DNA of 64,000 nt from assembly GCF_963576675.1 (NCBI RefSeq), contig NC_088910.1, forward strand, positions 23,996,531-24,060,530, read 5' to 3'. Origin of the DNA: Euphorbia lathyris. Taxonomy: Eukaryota; Streptophyta; Magnoliopsida; Malpighiales; Euphorbiaceae. The notes below the pieces were generated by a model. That model was given only the letters and a program-made list of their open reading frames with translations, was not told the origin of the DNA and did not search any database. Made by a program: the position numbers and the translations under genes. How positions within the stretch are numbered: the first letter of the stretch is position 1; each line of letters opens with the position of its first letter. Below are positions 1 through 10,996 of the stretch, one piece after another.

Positions 1-910
1 AAAAGTTCGCAGACATAATCAATTTAACCAAATGAAATTTTCGGTTCGATATCAACTCATCGTTGGCAATATTTGATAAATTAGTCCAATTTTTACATAT
101 TAAAAACCGATAGTCTTTGAACTCATTTGTCAAATGTTGAGTTGATATCTAAATAGATTAAATTGGTCCTTACCACCATTAACTCTGGGGTATTCTACAT
201 AGCCTGGGGGGAAAGCCCTTTGTTTGAAACTTATATTTTGATGGAATTTTAAGTCATTTTGATTTCTTTTTGTCAAATGTTTTTTTGGGAGGAAATAAAA
301 TAAAAGAAAGTTCAAATGTTTTATTTACAGAAAACAGGCAAGAAAGGCAGAAGCTGAGGGGGATACAAGTGAGAATTCAATTGACTTTATTCCATTCACT
401 TATTTTTCAAACAAACTCTTCCAGTTTGGAACTTACAGTACAATTGCTTCTGTAGAATTGTAGTTTTGGCTATTAGTATATTAATGTTAATTATTTGGTT
501 TAGTAATGTAGGAGAAATGAAAAGTATTTCAACCTGTAATATTGACTATTAAAATTCTCCCTTCAAAATGTCCTTGGCTGCAAAATGTCTATAATATTTT
601 ATTTGTTACAATTGAATTGAATTCTCTTAAAAACTTGTGGAATATTATGATACTACAAACAAACAAACAAGTTCCACCTACCTAGCAACAAAATCCCAAC
701 TGCTTATAGACTTCAAAGATTGGGTATATATTGACTACTAATTTACATCTCATTACTTGATGCTTGGTTATATTCTATTAAAAGATGAACATGCTTTTTC
801 TATTGTATATTTTCCATATTACACACCTAAACTAAAAGGAAAAAAACAAAAAACAAAAAAGGCCCAAAAAATCAACTGTATTGTGATGATGTGTATACTA
901 GTTTTCTAAC
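1..910. other. Intergenic, downstream of the P450
   Basis: AT-rich sequence following the stop of the minus-strand P450. It would include the P450 3' UTR, which lies just below position 911. I see no coding region: the short open frames here are unsupported by any motif. No repeat with recognisable ends was found. Confidence 0.6.
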
Positions 911-3900
911 TTACAAGGGGTTAACAATGAGAGGAAGGCCAAAACTAGGCCTTAAAGAGAGCATAATAGCAGGAGAATGAGAGTAAGTTGGGGAAACAGA
1001 GAAAGAAAACCTAGTGAGTATTAAAGTAAGGACAATCTTATACTCCATAGTAGACAAATGTCTACCAATACACATTCTTCCTCCAAACCCAAATGGTAAA
1101 TATCCCATCTTATGCTTGCAACCTCCATATAATAAATCATCCTTGAATCTCTCTGGTTTAAATTCATACACATCTTCTCCCCATAAATCAGGGTCATGAT
1201 GCATACCTACAAGATCAATCCACATGTTTGTTCCTTTTGGGATTGTTAGGTTATTTACTTTAATGTCCTCTCTTGATTGCCTTTGTACGTTCGGTGCCGG
1301 CGAGTATAGCCTTAATACTTCGTTCATAACCCATCCCATCTGCACCACAACATAAGTCAATTATATAATATTAGCACAATGATGTATCATCATCTAAATG
1401 GTTCATGATAGTATAGTAGACATTTTCGGATCAATCGCACAAAATGCGAAAAGCCGCTTTTTTTTTTTTTTTTCTTTTTTTGGTACAATTGGCCGGTTGG
1501 AAAATAGAAAGTGGTATTTTGTTACTTTGTTGTTGTGACACTGACTTGTCTTAATCTCATCTACTACTTCTAACATTTTTGAGAAAACAGAAATATGGCC
1601 ATTTGAATCTCATACATGCGTGTGGACTATTGTTAAGTTTTGACGTTGACCTTTGGTCTTTGAAAAAAACACCGCCCAACGGTGACGTTTTCCAAAACAG
1701 AATTATCAACTCTAAGCATCTAGTGGGAAAAAAAAAAGAAGCAAAAAGAGGCTAACATCACTGCTAAAATCCTATAACACAAAATCATATTTTATGTTAA
1801 ATAAATTAAATGGTATAGCATTCATTTTAACCCCTTCAGTTAAAACTTAAAAATCAATTAGTACCTTAAACTATCAAAATTATCAATTAGATCCCTCAAC
1901 TTAAATCTAAGTGTTATAGTTCAAAATAGATTCAAGGTAAAATGACTAAAATTGTTCAACCAAATGATTTTCGATGAGAATACATTGTTGATTTTTGCTT
2001 AACATAAGGACTCAATTAATGATTTTTTCTCGGTTCAAGGACTTGATCGATGATTTTAATAGTTTAAAGTCCTGATTGATTTTGAAGTTTTAGATAATCT
2101 AAACGGGTATATGTCAAATTAAAATATGGAACTGAATATAAATGATTTTCCAAACTATATCAAAACGGTTGCGTGTTAGGAATATATATGTTGCATGTGA
2201 TACTAGTAGTAGCTAGTTAATTAAACGTATATATAACTAATAACAATGTAGGTACCTAAAGATATAGATGTTTCAATCATTCAACACCACCATTATTACT
2301 AGATCAGACACAACACAACACAACATTTTAGAGATATGTTTCAATCATAAATGCCATAACTGATATGATATAAAACTAATTAAATTAAATTAAAACATAC
2401 CTTCTTAAGACCAGCAATCATGGAATAATCAATCTCTTTATCTTGTTTAACTTCACTAATCTCTTCTCTTAAAACATTCTGCCACTCTGGATTCACAGCC
2501 AAAAGCAACAACGTCCAAGACAAAGCCAACGCCGTCGTTTCATGACCACCAAAGAAGAAAGTTTTACACTCATCTACTAATTCTCTCGTCGTCAACATCT
2601 TCCCCCCTAATCTCCCACTTTCCACCAATAAACCTAACAAGTCACCGTTTTGTGGTTCTATGCACTTTTTTCTATCCTCTATGATTTTAATAAAAAGGGT
2701 GTCAATTTCTCTCCCTAAATTCTCAGCTTCTAGGGTTTTTTTAGGGCATAGTAGTTTACTGAAGGGTACCCCTACGTATCTGTTAGTTTTAAATAAGGTC
2801 ATTTGCATTGCCCTTAGTTTTTCAAAGACTTGTCTGCCATTTTCATAGCCAATTCCAAAACTTGTCTTGGCTATGATTTCTCCTGCTGTTGCTATTATTT
2901 CACTCTCCACATCTATCTCTTTCTGCCCAGAAGTTATCAGTTTGCTCCACTTGTCTACCATAGTTGCTGTGGACTCCACCATTAAGCTTGCCATTGCCTG
3001 TTTATATTTTTTTTAGAAATTAACAGAATTTTACGTGTCAGTATCTCATTGGACAGGTTGTGTCAATTTTCAGTTTAGTGGGTATCTATATAGTAGCTAC
3101 TACCTATATTTGCTTAGAGTTCAGGGCCTCCAACGTCTATAAATAGGACGCTTCTTTCTCTATTTGGCAAAGCAAAGGGAGATGGATCCAGCTACCGTAG
3201 AAAGACTTTCTCAAATCAATCAAGAAAGGTGTTTTGTGATGAAAAAAAGCACAAATTTGGTTGACATGCTGCCTATTATTTATATTTAGCTTAAATTACT
3301 ATTTGATTCCTGAAATATTCAAAATGTATATTCGATATGTTTATTTTTACTTTGATCTATTATTTAATAACATTTACATCCTTATCAATAACATTTACAT
3401 CCTTATCTAGTCTGAATTGGCGAAACCTCAACCAATATAGATGGTTGAGATTTCACTGATTTTGGATAGATGGAGAGATAAATGTATCAAATAATTGATT
3501 AGGGTAAATACTAATATTTTGAATGGTTCATGAGCAAATAAAAACCAACATTTTGGATATGTTAAAAAATGCTTTAATCCTTTATGTTTTCGTACTAAAA
3601 TATATTCAAATATGATTCATTACTTCTATGACTAATGCAGAATTTGTTTCCTATCTTTTGTCCTTTTTCAAATTTAGCCATCATGCATTTAGTAGAAAAT
3701 GAATTAGGGTAAAAAAGAAATGGTTTTGACAATTTTTCATAAATTAGCCTAAATTTTGGGATAATTTGTCAAAAGTTTGGATTTTGAGAGCTGAATTGAT
3801 ACCTAAAATTCCAAAGGTTAAAAAAAAAAGTAACCTTCAAGTTGGCCGGAGAAAGTGCAGGAGTGATAATATGACGGTGGCGAACCCAATCATCGCCTTC

Positions 3901-4464
3901 AACCATAACTAAACCATTACCAAACATTGGTTTTCTGTCATGTTTAAAAACGTTAGGCTTCCCCCAAGTTTTCCCCATAACTCCATTAGACATCCTCTTT
4001 AGGAATTCCGGGTCTGCAATGTACAAAAACGGCTCCGTACCTAACCAATATATGAACACTTTCCCTGCATCCCATAAATAGGAAATTGAAGATTTAAATT
4101 ATTTCCAAGTTCATCAGGTGCATGAACTTGTAGAAAAGAAGTGATAAAAATGGGAAGAATTAAGCATACCGTGAGATTTCTGCCATTGAGCAAAATAAGG
4201 AAATACAGTGTAGTGAATATCATTGGAGACATTCAAAGAAGAAGAAGAAGATGGAGAAGATGATGATGCAATGGTGATTTTCTTCATCTCTTTGAGGTTT
4301 CCGAAAGGGAATTTAGGGGTTGGACCTCCAAATCCATTTTTTCTAAGCTTTATATAAGCCATAAATGGGGAAATCCAGAAAGCAATGAGTAATTTGAAGA
4401 AGAAGAAGAGGAAAACACCAAGAATACTCAAGTTTAAAACTTTAGCTAATAGAAGAAACTCCAT
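911..4464 (-). CDS. CYP715A: Cytochrome P450, CYP715A-type, four exons
   Basis: Membrane-anchored P450 monooxygenase of clan 72, acting at the ER. Exons on the minus strand: 4464-4170, 4064-3835, 2997-2401 and 1339-911. All junctions are GT/AG and phases agree, giving 516 residues, a normal P450 length. Residues about 10-33 form the N-terminal membrane anchor, followed by a proline-containing hinge (PTPKFPFGN). Seen motifs: I-helix GGHETT (325-330), ExxR as E381/R384, PERF (436-439), and heme loop FGFGGRMCIG with ligand Cys464. Phrases such as MVEGDDWVRHRHIITPA, KTSFG and SWVMNEVLR-like E/R context match my memory of Arabidopsis CYP715A1, linked to flower maturation and volatile emission; the substrate is not established. 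No frameshift or stop, so it is probably functional. The family call is from memory of clan 72 sequences, not a search. Confidence 0.93.
1831..2107. repeat. Foldback (MITE-like) repeat in P450 intron 3
   Basis: The arms 1831-1900 and 2040-2107 are imperfect inverted copies; both carry TAAAACTT followed by A-rich text and a TTAAACTAT core. Outer ends read CCCCTTCAG and, on the reverse strand, CCCGTTTAG. I could not find a convincing target duplication, so the superfamily is open. It lies wholly inside the 1,061-bp third intron (1340-2400) and does not disturb the splice sites. Confidence 0.55.
3138..3289 (+). other. TATA box and 35-codon ORF antisense in P450 intron 2
   Basis: On the plus strand inside intron 2 (2998-3834), TATAAATA at 3138-3145 is followed by an ATG at 3182 and a stop at 3287-3289. 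The ORF starts MDPATVERLSQ and is less AT-rich than its surroundings. It may be a captured first exon of another gene, since AAAGGTGTT near 3226 could be a donor site. I do not recognise the peptide. It may also be chance. Confidence 0.25.
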
Positions 4465-4556
4465 CTCTTAATCTGTTGTGTTTAATTTATGTAGACAGAA
4501 GAATGAAAAAGAAAGGATGAAAGAGGTTGATGAAAAAGAAGGGAACCCAATATGGG

Positions 4557-4564
4557 TATTTATA
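4557..4564 (-). promoter_or_regulatory. Probable TATA box of the P450
   Basis: TATAAATA on the minus strand, 93 bp upstream of the P450 ATG at 4464. Transcription would start near 4525-4535 and give a 5' UTR of about 60-70 nt. No competing TATA box lies nearer the ATG. Confidence 0.6.
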
Positions 4565-4923
4565 AGACCAAGGAAGACAAAGAGAGAGATGATGTCGGAG
4601 TTTGGACTAATTTTATTACGACCTTTTTACACTTCATATTTATTTATTTTTTATTTTTATTTTTAAATCATTGATAATTTTTTTAGACTTTTTAAAGCAT
4701 AAAAGGGTATTTTAATCATTTTTTATAAAGTTAATGCAAATGATAAATTTTTTTAAGTATGTTCATCCTTTTTTTTTTTTTTTTAATGATGTGTTATTTG
4801 GTAAAATGTCAAAATTATTATAAAACGAAACAAGTGTTTTGAGAGAAAAAAATTGGCTAATTTTTTTTTTTAAACAAAAATGGGCTAATTTCTAGTGGTT
4901 ATCAACGATAAATAATTAACTAA
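4565..4923. other. P450 upstream region
   Basis: AT-rich, with several long T runs. It should contain the P450 proximal promoter. I see no coding sequence. It ends at the A preceding the Helitron 5' terminus, so the gene has only about 360 bp of non-transposon upstream sequence. Confidence 0.5.
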
Positions 4924-5230
4924 TCTATCTATACTATATATATAATTACGGAAGCAGAGAGAATTTGCAAGAAGAGTTTTAAGGCTTTTTGGCTTAATTG
5001 GCATCGTAGGAGCAAAGAGAATAAATGAGTTAATGAGTTCTAATTATCTCTATATAATTAGTACTATATTAATACATTATTTATTTTCAATTAATAGTCC
5101 ATCAATTAGGTAATAAAATAAAGTAAGAGTTACAGGAAGATGAAAAAACACAAAGCGAAGGAAATCCAAAAGTCATAAATAAACCTATATATAGAGCATG
5201 ATAGATAAACCTATATATAATAATAGAGCA

Positions 5231-6520
5231 TTCTATTATTATATTCATGGTCACCGAAAATCAAAGTCATCATCGACCTTTATTTTTTTTTATTATGTAT
5301 TAGTTTTGTTCTTAATCATTTTTTTTATAATTTTGTTCTGATTTCATTAAGAGATTCAGATTTATTTAAGAGTGATTTCTATTGATAAACTGTATTAATA
5401 GCATTTTCTTCAAGAATTGTCAGAATTTAGACTTTGATATCTCCAATTGAAGAAATCTGATGGAAATAAAAAAGGCATGGACAACTGAAATCGGGAAAAA
5501 CAAAAGAGTAAAAAATTACATGAAATCGTTATGTTTCCCAAGGTAATATTCTATCATTATATTCATTGGCCACCGAAAATCAAAGTCATCATCGACCTTT
5601 ATTTTTTATTATGTATTAGTTTTGTTCTTAATCATATAATTTTTTTTTTATAATTTTGTTCTGATTTCATTAAGAGATTCAGATTTATGTAAGAGCGATT
5701 TCCATTGATAAACTATATTAATAGGATTTTCTTCAAGAATTGTCAGAATTTAGACTTTGATATCTCCAATTGAAGAAATCTGATGGAAATAAAAGAAGAA
5801 TGGACAACTGAAATCGGGAAAAGCAAAAGAGTAAAAAATTACAGGAAATCGTTATGTTTCCCAAGGTAATATTCTATCATTATATTCATTGGCCACCGAA
5901 AATCAAAGTCATAATCGACCTTTATTTTTTATTATGTATTAGTTTTTTTCTTAATCATATAATTTTTTTTTTATAATTTTGTTCTGATTTCATTAAGAGA
6001 TTCAGATTTATTTAAGAGTGATTTCTATTGATAAACTGTATTAATAGCATTTTCTTCAAGAATTGTCAGAATTTAGACTTTGATATCTCCAATTGAAGAA
6101 ATCTGATGGAAATAAAAGAGGCATGGACAACTGAAATCGAGAAAAGCAAAAGAGTAAAAAATTACAGGAAATCGTTGTGTTTTCCAAGGTAATATTCTAT
6201 CATTATTTTCATTGGCCACCTAAAATCAAAGTCATCATCGACCTTTATTTATTATTATGTATTAATTTTGTTCTTAATCATATATTTTTTTTTATAATTT
6301 TGTTCTAATTTCATTAAGAGATTCAAATTTATTTAGGAGAAATTTCCATTGATAAACTGTATTAATAGCATTTTCTTCAAGAATTATCAGAATTTAGACT
6401 TTGATATCTCCAATTGAAGAAATCCGATGGAAATAAAAGAGGTATGGACAACTGAAATCGGGAAAAGCAAAAGAGTAAAAAATTGCAGGAAATCGTTATG
6501 TTTCCCAATGTAATTATTCG
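5231..6520 (+). repeat. Four tandem copies of a ~320-bp unit inside Helitron H1
   Basis: The phrase CACCGAAAATCAAAGTCAT (CACCTAAAAT in the last copy) begins at 5252, 5571, 5894 and 6217, so the periods are 319, 323 and 323 bp. Each copy also carries AATTGAAGAAATC and GGACAACTGAAATCG. H2 carries one divergent copy of this segment on its minus strand. The copies differ by scattered substitutions and have no shared long ORF. Confidence 0.85.
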
Positions 6521-6770
6521 ATTTTTTTATATGTAATAATTAATTTGTTCTCAATTCATGTTTTATCATAATTACTATTCTAAGTTTCTTTCTCATTTTT
6601 TTGTGATGGATTCTATATCTATATCTATATTTTATATATAATAGTGGATGTAAAGAGAAATTGATGAGGAGAGTTTTAGAGGGTTTTTTTATTAGTTAAC
6701 AAAATAGTAACAAAGAAAAATTATAAATATTATATCTAATCTAATTTATATGTAATAGATATAATAAAAT

Positions 6771-7080
6771 AACTTACAAAATATCAGAACGAAAAAAATT
6801 ATATGATGACAACATATATGTAAGGATCCATTCAAATTCCATTCATTTAACTTTAATAAATAATATTAAAACCAATATAACTGAAAAAATTTATATTTAT
6901 ATTTAATAGATATAATAAATTAACTTACAAAATTTCTTCAAAAAAAAAAAAACTTACAAAATATCCCAACGAACACAAATTATATAACGATGAAAAATAT
7001 ATAAGGATCCATTCAAATTCCATTCATTTAACTTTAATAAATAACATTAAAATCAATATAACTAAGAAAATTTATAACCC
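6771..7080 (+). repeat. Direct repeat in Helitron H1 3' half
   Basis: About 120 bp is repeated with 191-bp spacing. GGATCCATTCAAATTCCATT starts at 6824 and again at 7015, followed in both by TTTAACTTTAATAAATAA. It lies in the inner Helitron part, downstream of the second 5' terminus at 6612. Confidence 0.75.
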
Positions 7081-7545
7081 ATTTACTTTTTTTATTGTAA
7101 TAATTAACACAATATTTAAACCTCCAAACTACTATATAAACTAAATAAAATTTAAAAAGAAAGACATTTATTTCAAATTCATGAATTTATCAAAGGATTT
7201 TAAAAGCACGTGATTTTTTTTTTTTTGAGAAGAGCTAGAATTTGATTGAAAAAATATCGCTACAAAGTGTAGTAAATATTTTTAAATTGCAAGGTTATAC
7301 AAAAAAAAATATTATACAAGAACGGAAATGAAGGACCATTGCAAACATGTCAACATGGCCAATTGGTTATAACTTCAATAATTTACAAAAACTATTATCA
7401 AGCAATTATAAACGGTTGTTAGTTAATTTATTTACAATTTTTAAATTTAAATTATTTTAAATCAAAATATTAATATCACTATATATAAATGACACAAAAT
7501 TTTAAAAATATTAAAATGTTAAATTTATGTACAAAACATTTATAA

Positions 7546-7573
7546 CCCGCGCAACGCGCGGGCACAATACTAG
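7546..7573 (+). other. Helitron 3' terminal hairpin and CTAG
   Basis: Stem CCCGCG / CGCGGG with loop CAACG, then CACAATA and the terminal CTAG. In Helitron rolling-circle transposition this hairpin marks the 3' end. It is one of the few GC-rich points within a very AT-rich 3-kb stretch. Confidence 0.85.
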
Positions 7574-8169
7574 TATAACTAATAACGAACAATAAACAAT
7601 AATGAAATCTGATTTGGTTTTCCGGGTTCTTGATGCAGTGACATTTTGTAATTTCAGACAAGTGATGGAGTTTGGGTCAAATTCAAAAGTTTACAATTAA
7701 TTACAATTGTAGTATTAATTACACCTAGTTTAATGCTAACTGCAATTAATTTAATATTAATTGCAATTGAAATTTATATATTAATTGTAATTAATTTAGT
7801 ATTAATTATATTAATTATAATTTACTATATTTTGGGTTTTCTAATGTAATTTTTTTATATGTCTTTTTATATTTCATATGAAACAGTTTGGGGTTTCATT
7901 TTTTTCTATTTAAGAAAAATTTACAGATGTATTGAGGAACTTATGATTGAAATGAAATTGTGAATTTTCACATTACCAAAGTTTTGTTAAATTTTAAAGG
8001 TTACTTAACGGATATTCGTGCATCAAATCAACGTTCTTTAACGTGTTCTTATATATATATATCCATGTTATTCATAGAATCAACATGTTTATAGAACTGA
8101 AGCTTTTTGGCATTAAACCAAATTAACTTACTGCTAGCAACAATCTATGTTTGCAATATTCCCGCTGCG
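7574..8169. other. AT-rich spacer
   Basis: Low-complexity sequence with repeated TTAATT and ATTGCAATTA-like words (about 7690-7830). No gene or element end was seen until the Copia fragment begins near 8170. Confidence 0.5.
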
Positions 8170-8798
8170 CCAGTTCTGGAATGACAGTTCATTATATTAC
8201 TATATCAAAAGGGATGTACGAGTTTACTGGCTTATTTATGTTGATGATCTCTTAATCACAGGAAACTCGGCTTCACTTATGCGTCAACTTGTTCAATTGG
8301 AGAGCAATTTTTCTATTTGAAATCTCAGAAAGGTTCATTATTTCCTTGGGATTGAAGTCGACTGGACTAAAAATGGTATGTTTCTCCATCAAACAAATTA
8401 CTGCCTTTCGATTATCACTAAAGCAAAAATGAGTGACTTTCAACTTGTTTCGAGCCCAACGAACCCTGTGGAGAAACTACAGTCAGATGATAACGCACCT
8501 TTTCAGGTCTCGTCTCTTTACTGGAGCATTCTTGGTAGTATGCAGTACTTAATCTTTACATCCCGATATAGCGTTTGCACTAAATAAAGTCTCTTAATTC
8601 ATGTATGCTCCTGTAGACACTCACTAGAGTGCGATCAAACGGATCCTTCGGTATCTGAATGGGACCATTCTCATGGCTTGTACCTAACCAAAAGTTCGAT
8701 TTCACAATTACATAGCTTTTGATGCTGATTAAGGGATTGCAAAAATATCAAAAGTCAAGTAGTGGATGTGCTGTTTTCTTGGGTTCTTCATTGGTATC
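8170..8798 (+). pseudogene. Copia reverse-transcriptase relic
   Basis: Conceptual translation gives YVDDLLITGNSAS, then YFLGIEV and a GSMQYL-like segment in register, typical of the C-terminal part of Ty1-copia reverse transcriptase. Stops and frameshifts interrupt it, for example TGA after NFSI and TAA at 8585-8587. The 73-residue-scale open piece at 8378-8587 is only a fragment. The relic is cut at 8803 by insertion of the solo LTR, and I could not trace it convincingly on the far side. Confidence 0.8.
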
Positions 8799-8803
8799 CT
8801 GAT

Positions 8804-10569
8804 TGTCAAACCCGACCCTAAACGACCTCAATCGGCATCGAGCGTGAAATAGAAAGATCATAATCAATACTTAGGAATCTCCAATGTATCCAAATAAGCA
8901 GCCAACTTCCAAACCTCGCCTAATCAGTCGGTAACTTTCTCTATATCCTGTACTTTATCACCTAAAAACATTAAAACATTTAAAAACGTGAGACAAAAAT
9001 CTCAGTAAGAAACTATCAGCTATAAAAACCAACTTTACTTAACATAGCTACATATATACATTTATAAAGGGATTTAATCAAAACTTTATAAAATATACTC
9101 AAAACTTAAGTTCATAATATAGTCAAGGTATTAAACCAAAAACCAAAAATATATAATCTTGTATCCATTCTTGAGTTCAAAACCTTATAAAATATTGTAA
9201 TCAAATCAGTGTTTTATCAAACCAACTCGTATTCAATCAAACGTAAAACCTTATATCAAAATCAATCATAACCGAAAACATAATCCAAATGAACTCAAAC
9301 GTAAAACCTTATATCAAAATCAATCATAACCGAAAACATAATCCAAATGAACTTAAACCATTGTATCCATCCTCGAGTTTCTCCCCTTAAGTATCAATCC
9401 ATAACCACATATATAGTCGAGACGTCTCTTAACATTGCCTATCCCATATGGTCTTACCCAACACTTCACTGCCATACCAAATAGGTCTTCAGACTGTGTA
9501 CACATGCCATGTCCCTCACTGAACATGGTCTTCAAATATAAAACCACCGATCCGGATAACTCTCGATGGATATAAAATCATTAAATTATAACGTGCTCAA
9601 ATATCCTTTCACAATCAAATTCCAAACTATTTAATAACCAAAAATCATTTGGCTTCAATTAGCCATTTTGTATCATAAAAATCACATTTGGATTTCAATC
9701 CAAAATAATAACAACAATAACCGCAACATATCTCAATCCAAAAACAATTCGTAAGAAATCATCAAATTCATTTTGTTCAATATAGATATATATTGAAACC
9801 AAAAACATATATGTATATATGTAAATCAATCAAATTAAGCCTTAAATCAACATAATCAAGTAAAATCTGAAAATCACATAGAAGCATAGTCAATAGCTTC
9901 ATTTGAACCAAAATTTCACAATAAAAGCAAGATCGTGAAAAATCCCAATTTTACAAAATTCCTGTATAACCTTAAAATATCAATTTCTGAAAATTCTTTG
10001 ATTATATATATATATCTGTATATATAAAACTCAAAATATAGTTGATAGTTACTTACCTTGGCTACTAATTAAAGACCACAAACCCATTCAATTCGCCTCT
10101 AAACTCTATCTAAAACATTTCCCTCCAAACACTGCCGAAACTCAAAAACTCTTCGGCTAGGACTTAAATCTATGTATAAGGATGCTATGGTTCCAATTTC
10201 GAATGATTTAGATGGTCGAATCTCCGTAAATCAAAGAAACGGTGGAGAAACGGTGGAGAAACGGTTCAGGAACGATAAAAATGACGAAGAGGCGAGGAAG
10301 ATAAGAAAAAGAAAAAAAGAAAACTGTGATGATGATCATCATCTCGCAGATGATTTGGAATATATATCCAAATTTGGAAAAAAGCCAGTTTGATCCTCCA
10401 TCTTTCTATAATCATTTAAAAATTATCCTAAATTTTTAATTTACATATAAAACCATCAAATTAACCCCAAACTTTTTCTATAGCACCAAATTAATATCAT
10501 ATACCCAATAATTATAATATATACGAATATCCAGATATAAATTCTAGAAATTTAGACATGAACGTGACA
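8804..10569 (+). mobile_element. Solo LTR, probably Ty3-gypsy-like
   Basis: TGTC...GACA ends with a perfect 5-bp duplication CTGAT at 8799-8803 and 10570-10574. The start TGTCAAACCCGACCC matches the reverse strand of the second copy ending at 54407 (TGTCGCACCCGACCC). No primer site, gag or pol lies inside or beside it, so it is best read as a solo LTR of 1,766 bp left by recombination between two LTRs. The superfamily is inferred from length and TGTC.. start only. Confidence 0.75.
9239..9356 (+). repeat. 58-bp tandem duplication in the solo LTR
   Basis: ACGTAAAACCTTATATC starts at 9241 and again at 9299, and the two 58-bp units are almost identical. A recent slip-type duplication within the LTR. 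Confidence 0.85.
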
Positions 10570-10574
10570 CTGAT

Positions 10575-10950
10575 CCTCTCGCAAATAAAATGATTAATTT
10601 ATACTTTCCTAAATTACGTTACATGCAAAAAAATATTTATTCTTAATAATTAAAAATATTTATATTAATATTAAACCTCTTTCTTACTATAAATAAATAT
10701 AAATCTAAAAAAATATTATTAAAAATATATTGGTAATACAAAACGACATATAAAAATGAATAAACTAAAAAAACTAAAAACGACATATAATTTTCGTCAA
10801 AAAAAAAAACGACATATAATTAAAACGAAATATATATAAACGAAGACCGCAATATTTCTCCGGTTTTAATTTCTTAATACCATAAGCCCTTATATATTTA
10901 TCACAATTTGCATAAAAAAATATTTATCACACAAAAAACCTGATTTCAAT
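10575..10950. other. AT-rich spacer before the LINE
   Basis: No coding sequence. AAACGACATATAA-type words occur at about 10741, 10780 and 10808, a weak local repetition. The stretch ends at the left target duplication of the L1 element. Confidence 0.5.
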
Positions 10951-10996
10951 TTGGAATAAGAGAAGGAAGATTTTAAGAGTTTAATTCGAAATCGCG

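Larger units (their letters stand above)
4924..7573 (+). mobile_element. Helitron H1, non-autonomous, chimeric
   Basis: Starts TCTATCTATACTATATA after host A and ends CTAG (7570-7573) before host T, the normal Helitron A|T insertion. A 3' hairpin with CCCGCG/CGCGGG stems (7546-7551, 7557-7562) ends 7 nt before CTAG. No Rep/helicase gene is present, so it would depend on enzymes supplied elsewhere. The first 300 bp closely match the start of H2 (minus strand, ending at 59381), but the 3' ends differ. A second Helitron-like 5' terminus starts at 6612, so H1 looks like an H2-type 5' part joined to a complete second Helitron (6612-7573). Confidence 0.85.

Noticed and set aside
5231..6520. CRISPR-like regular repeats
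   Set aside because: Units are about 320 bp with no short repeat-spacer pattern. This is a plant Helitron tandem array.
10172..10393. 73-codon basic ORF
   Set aside because: Lies inside solo LTR 1. It is Lys/Arg-rich through AG-rich sequence and has no recognisable domain.
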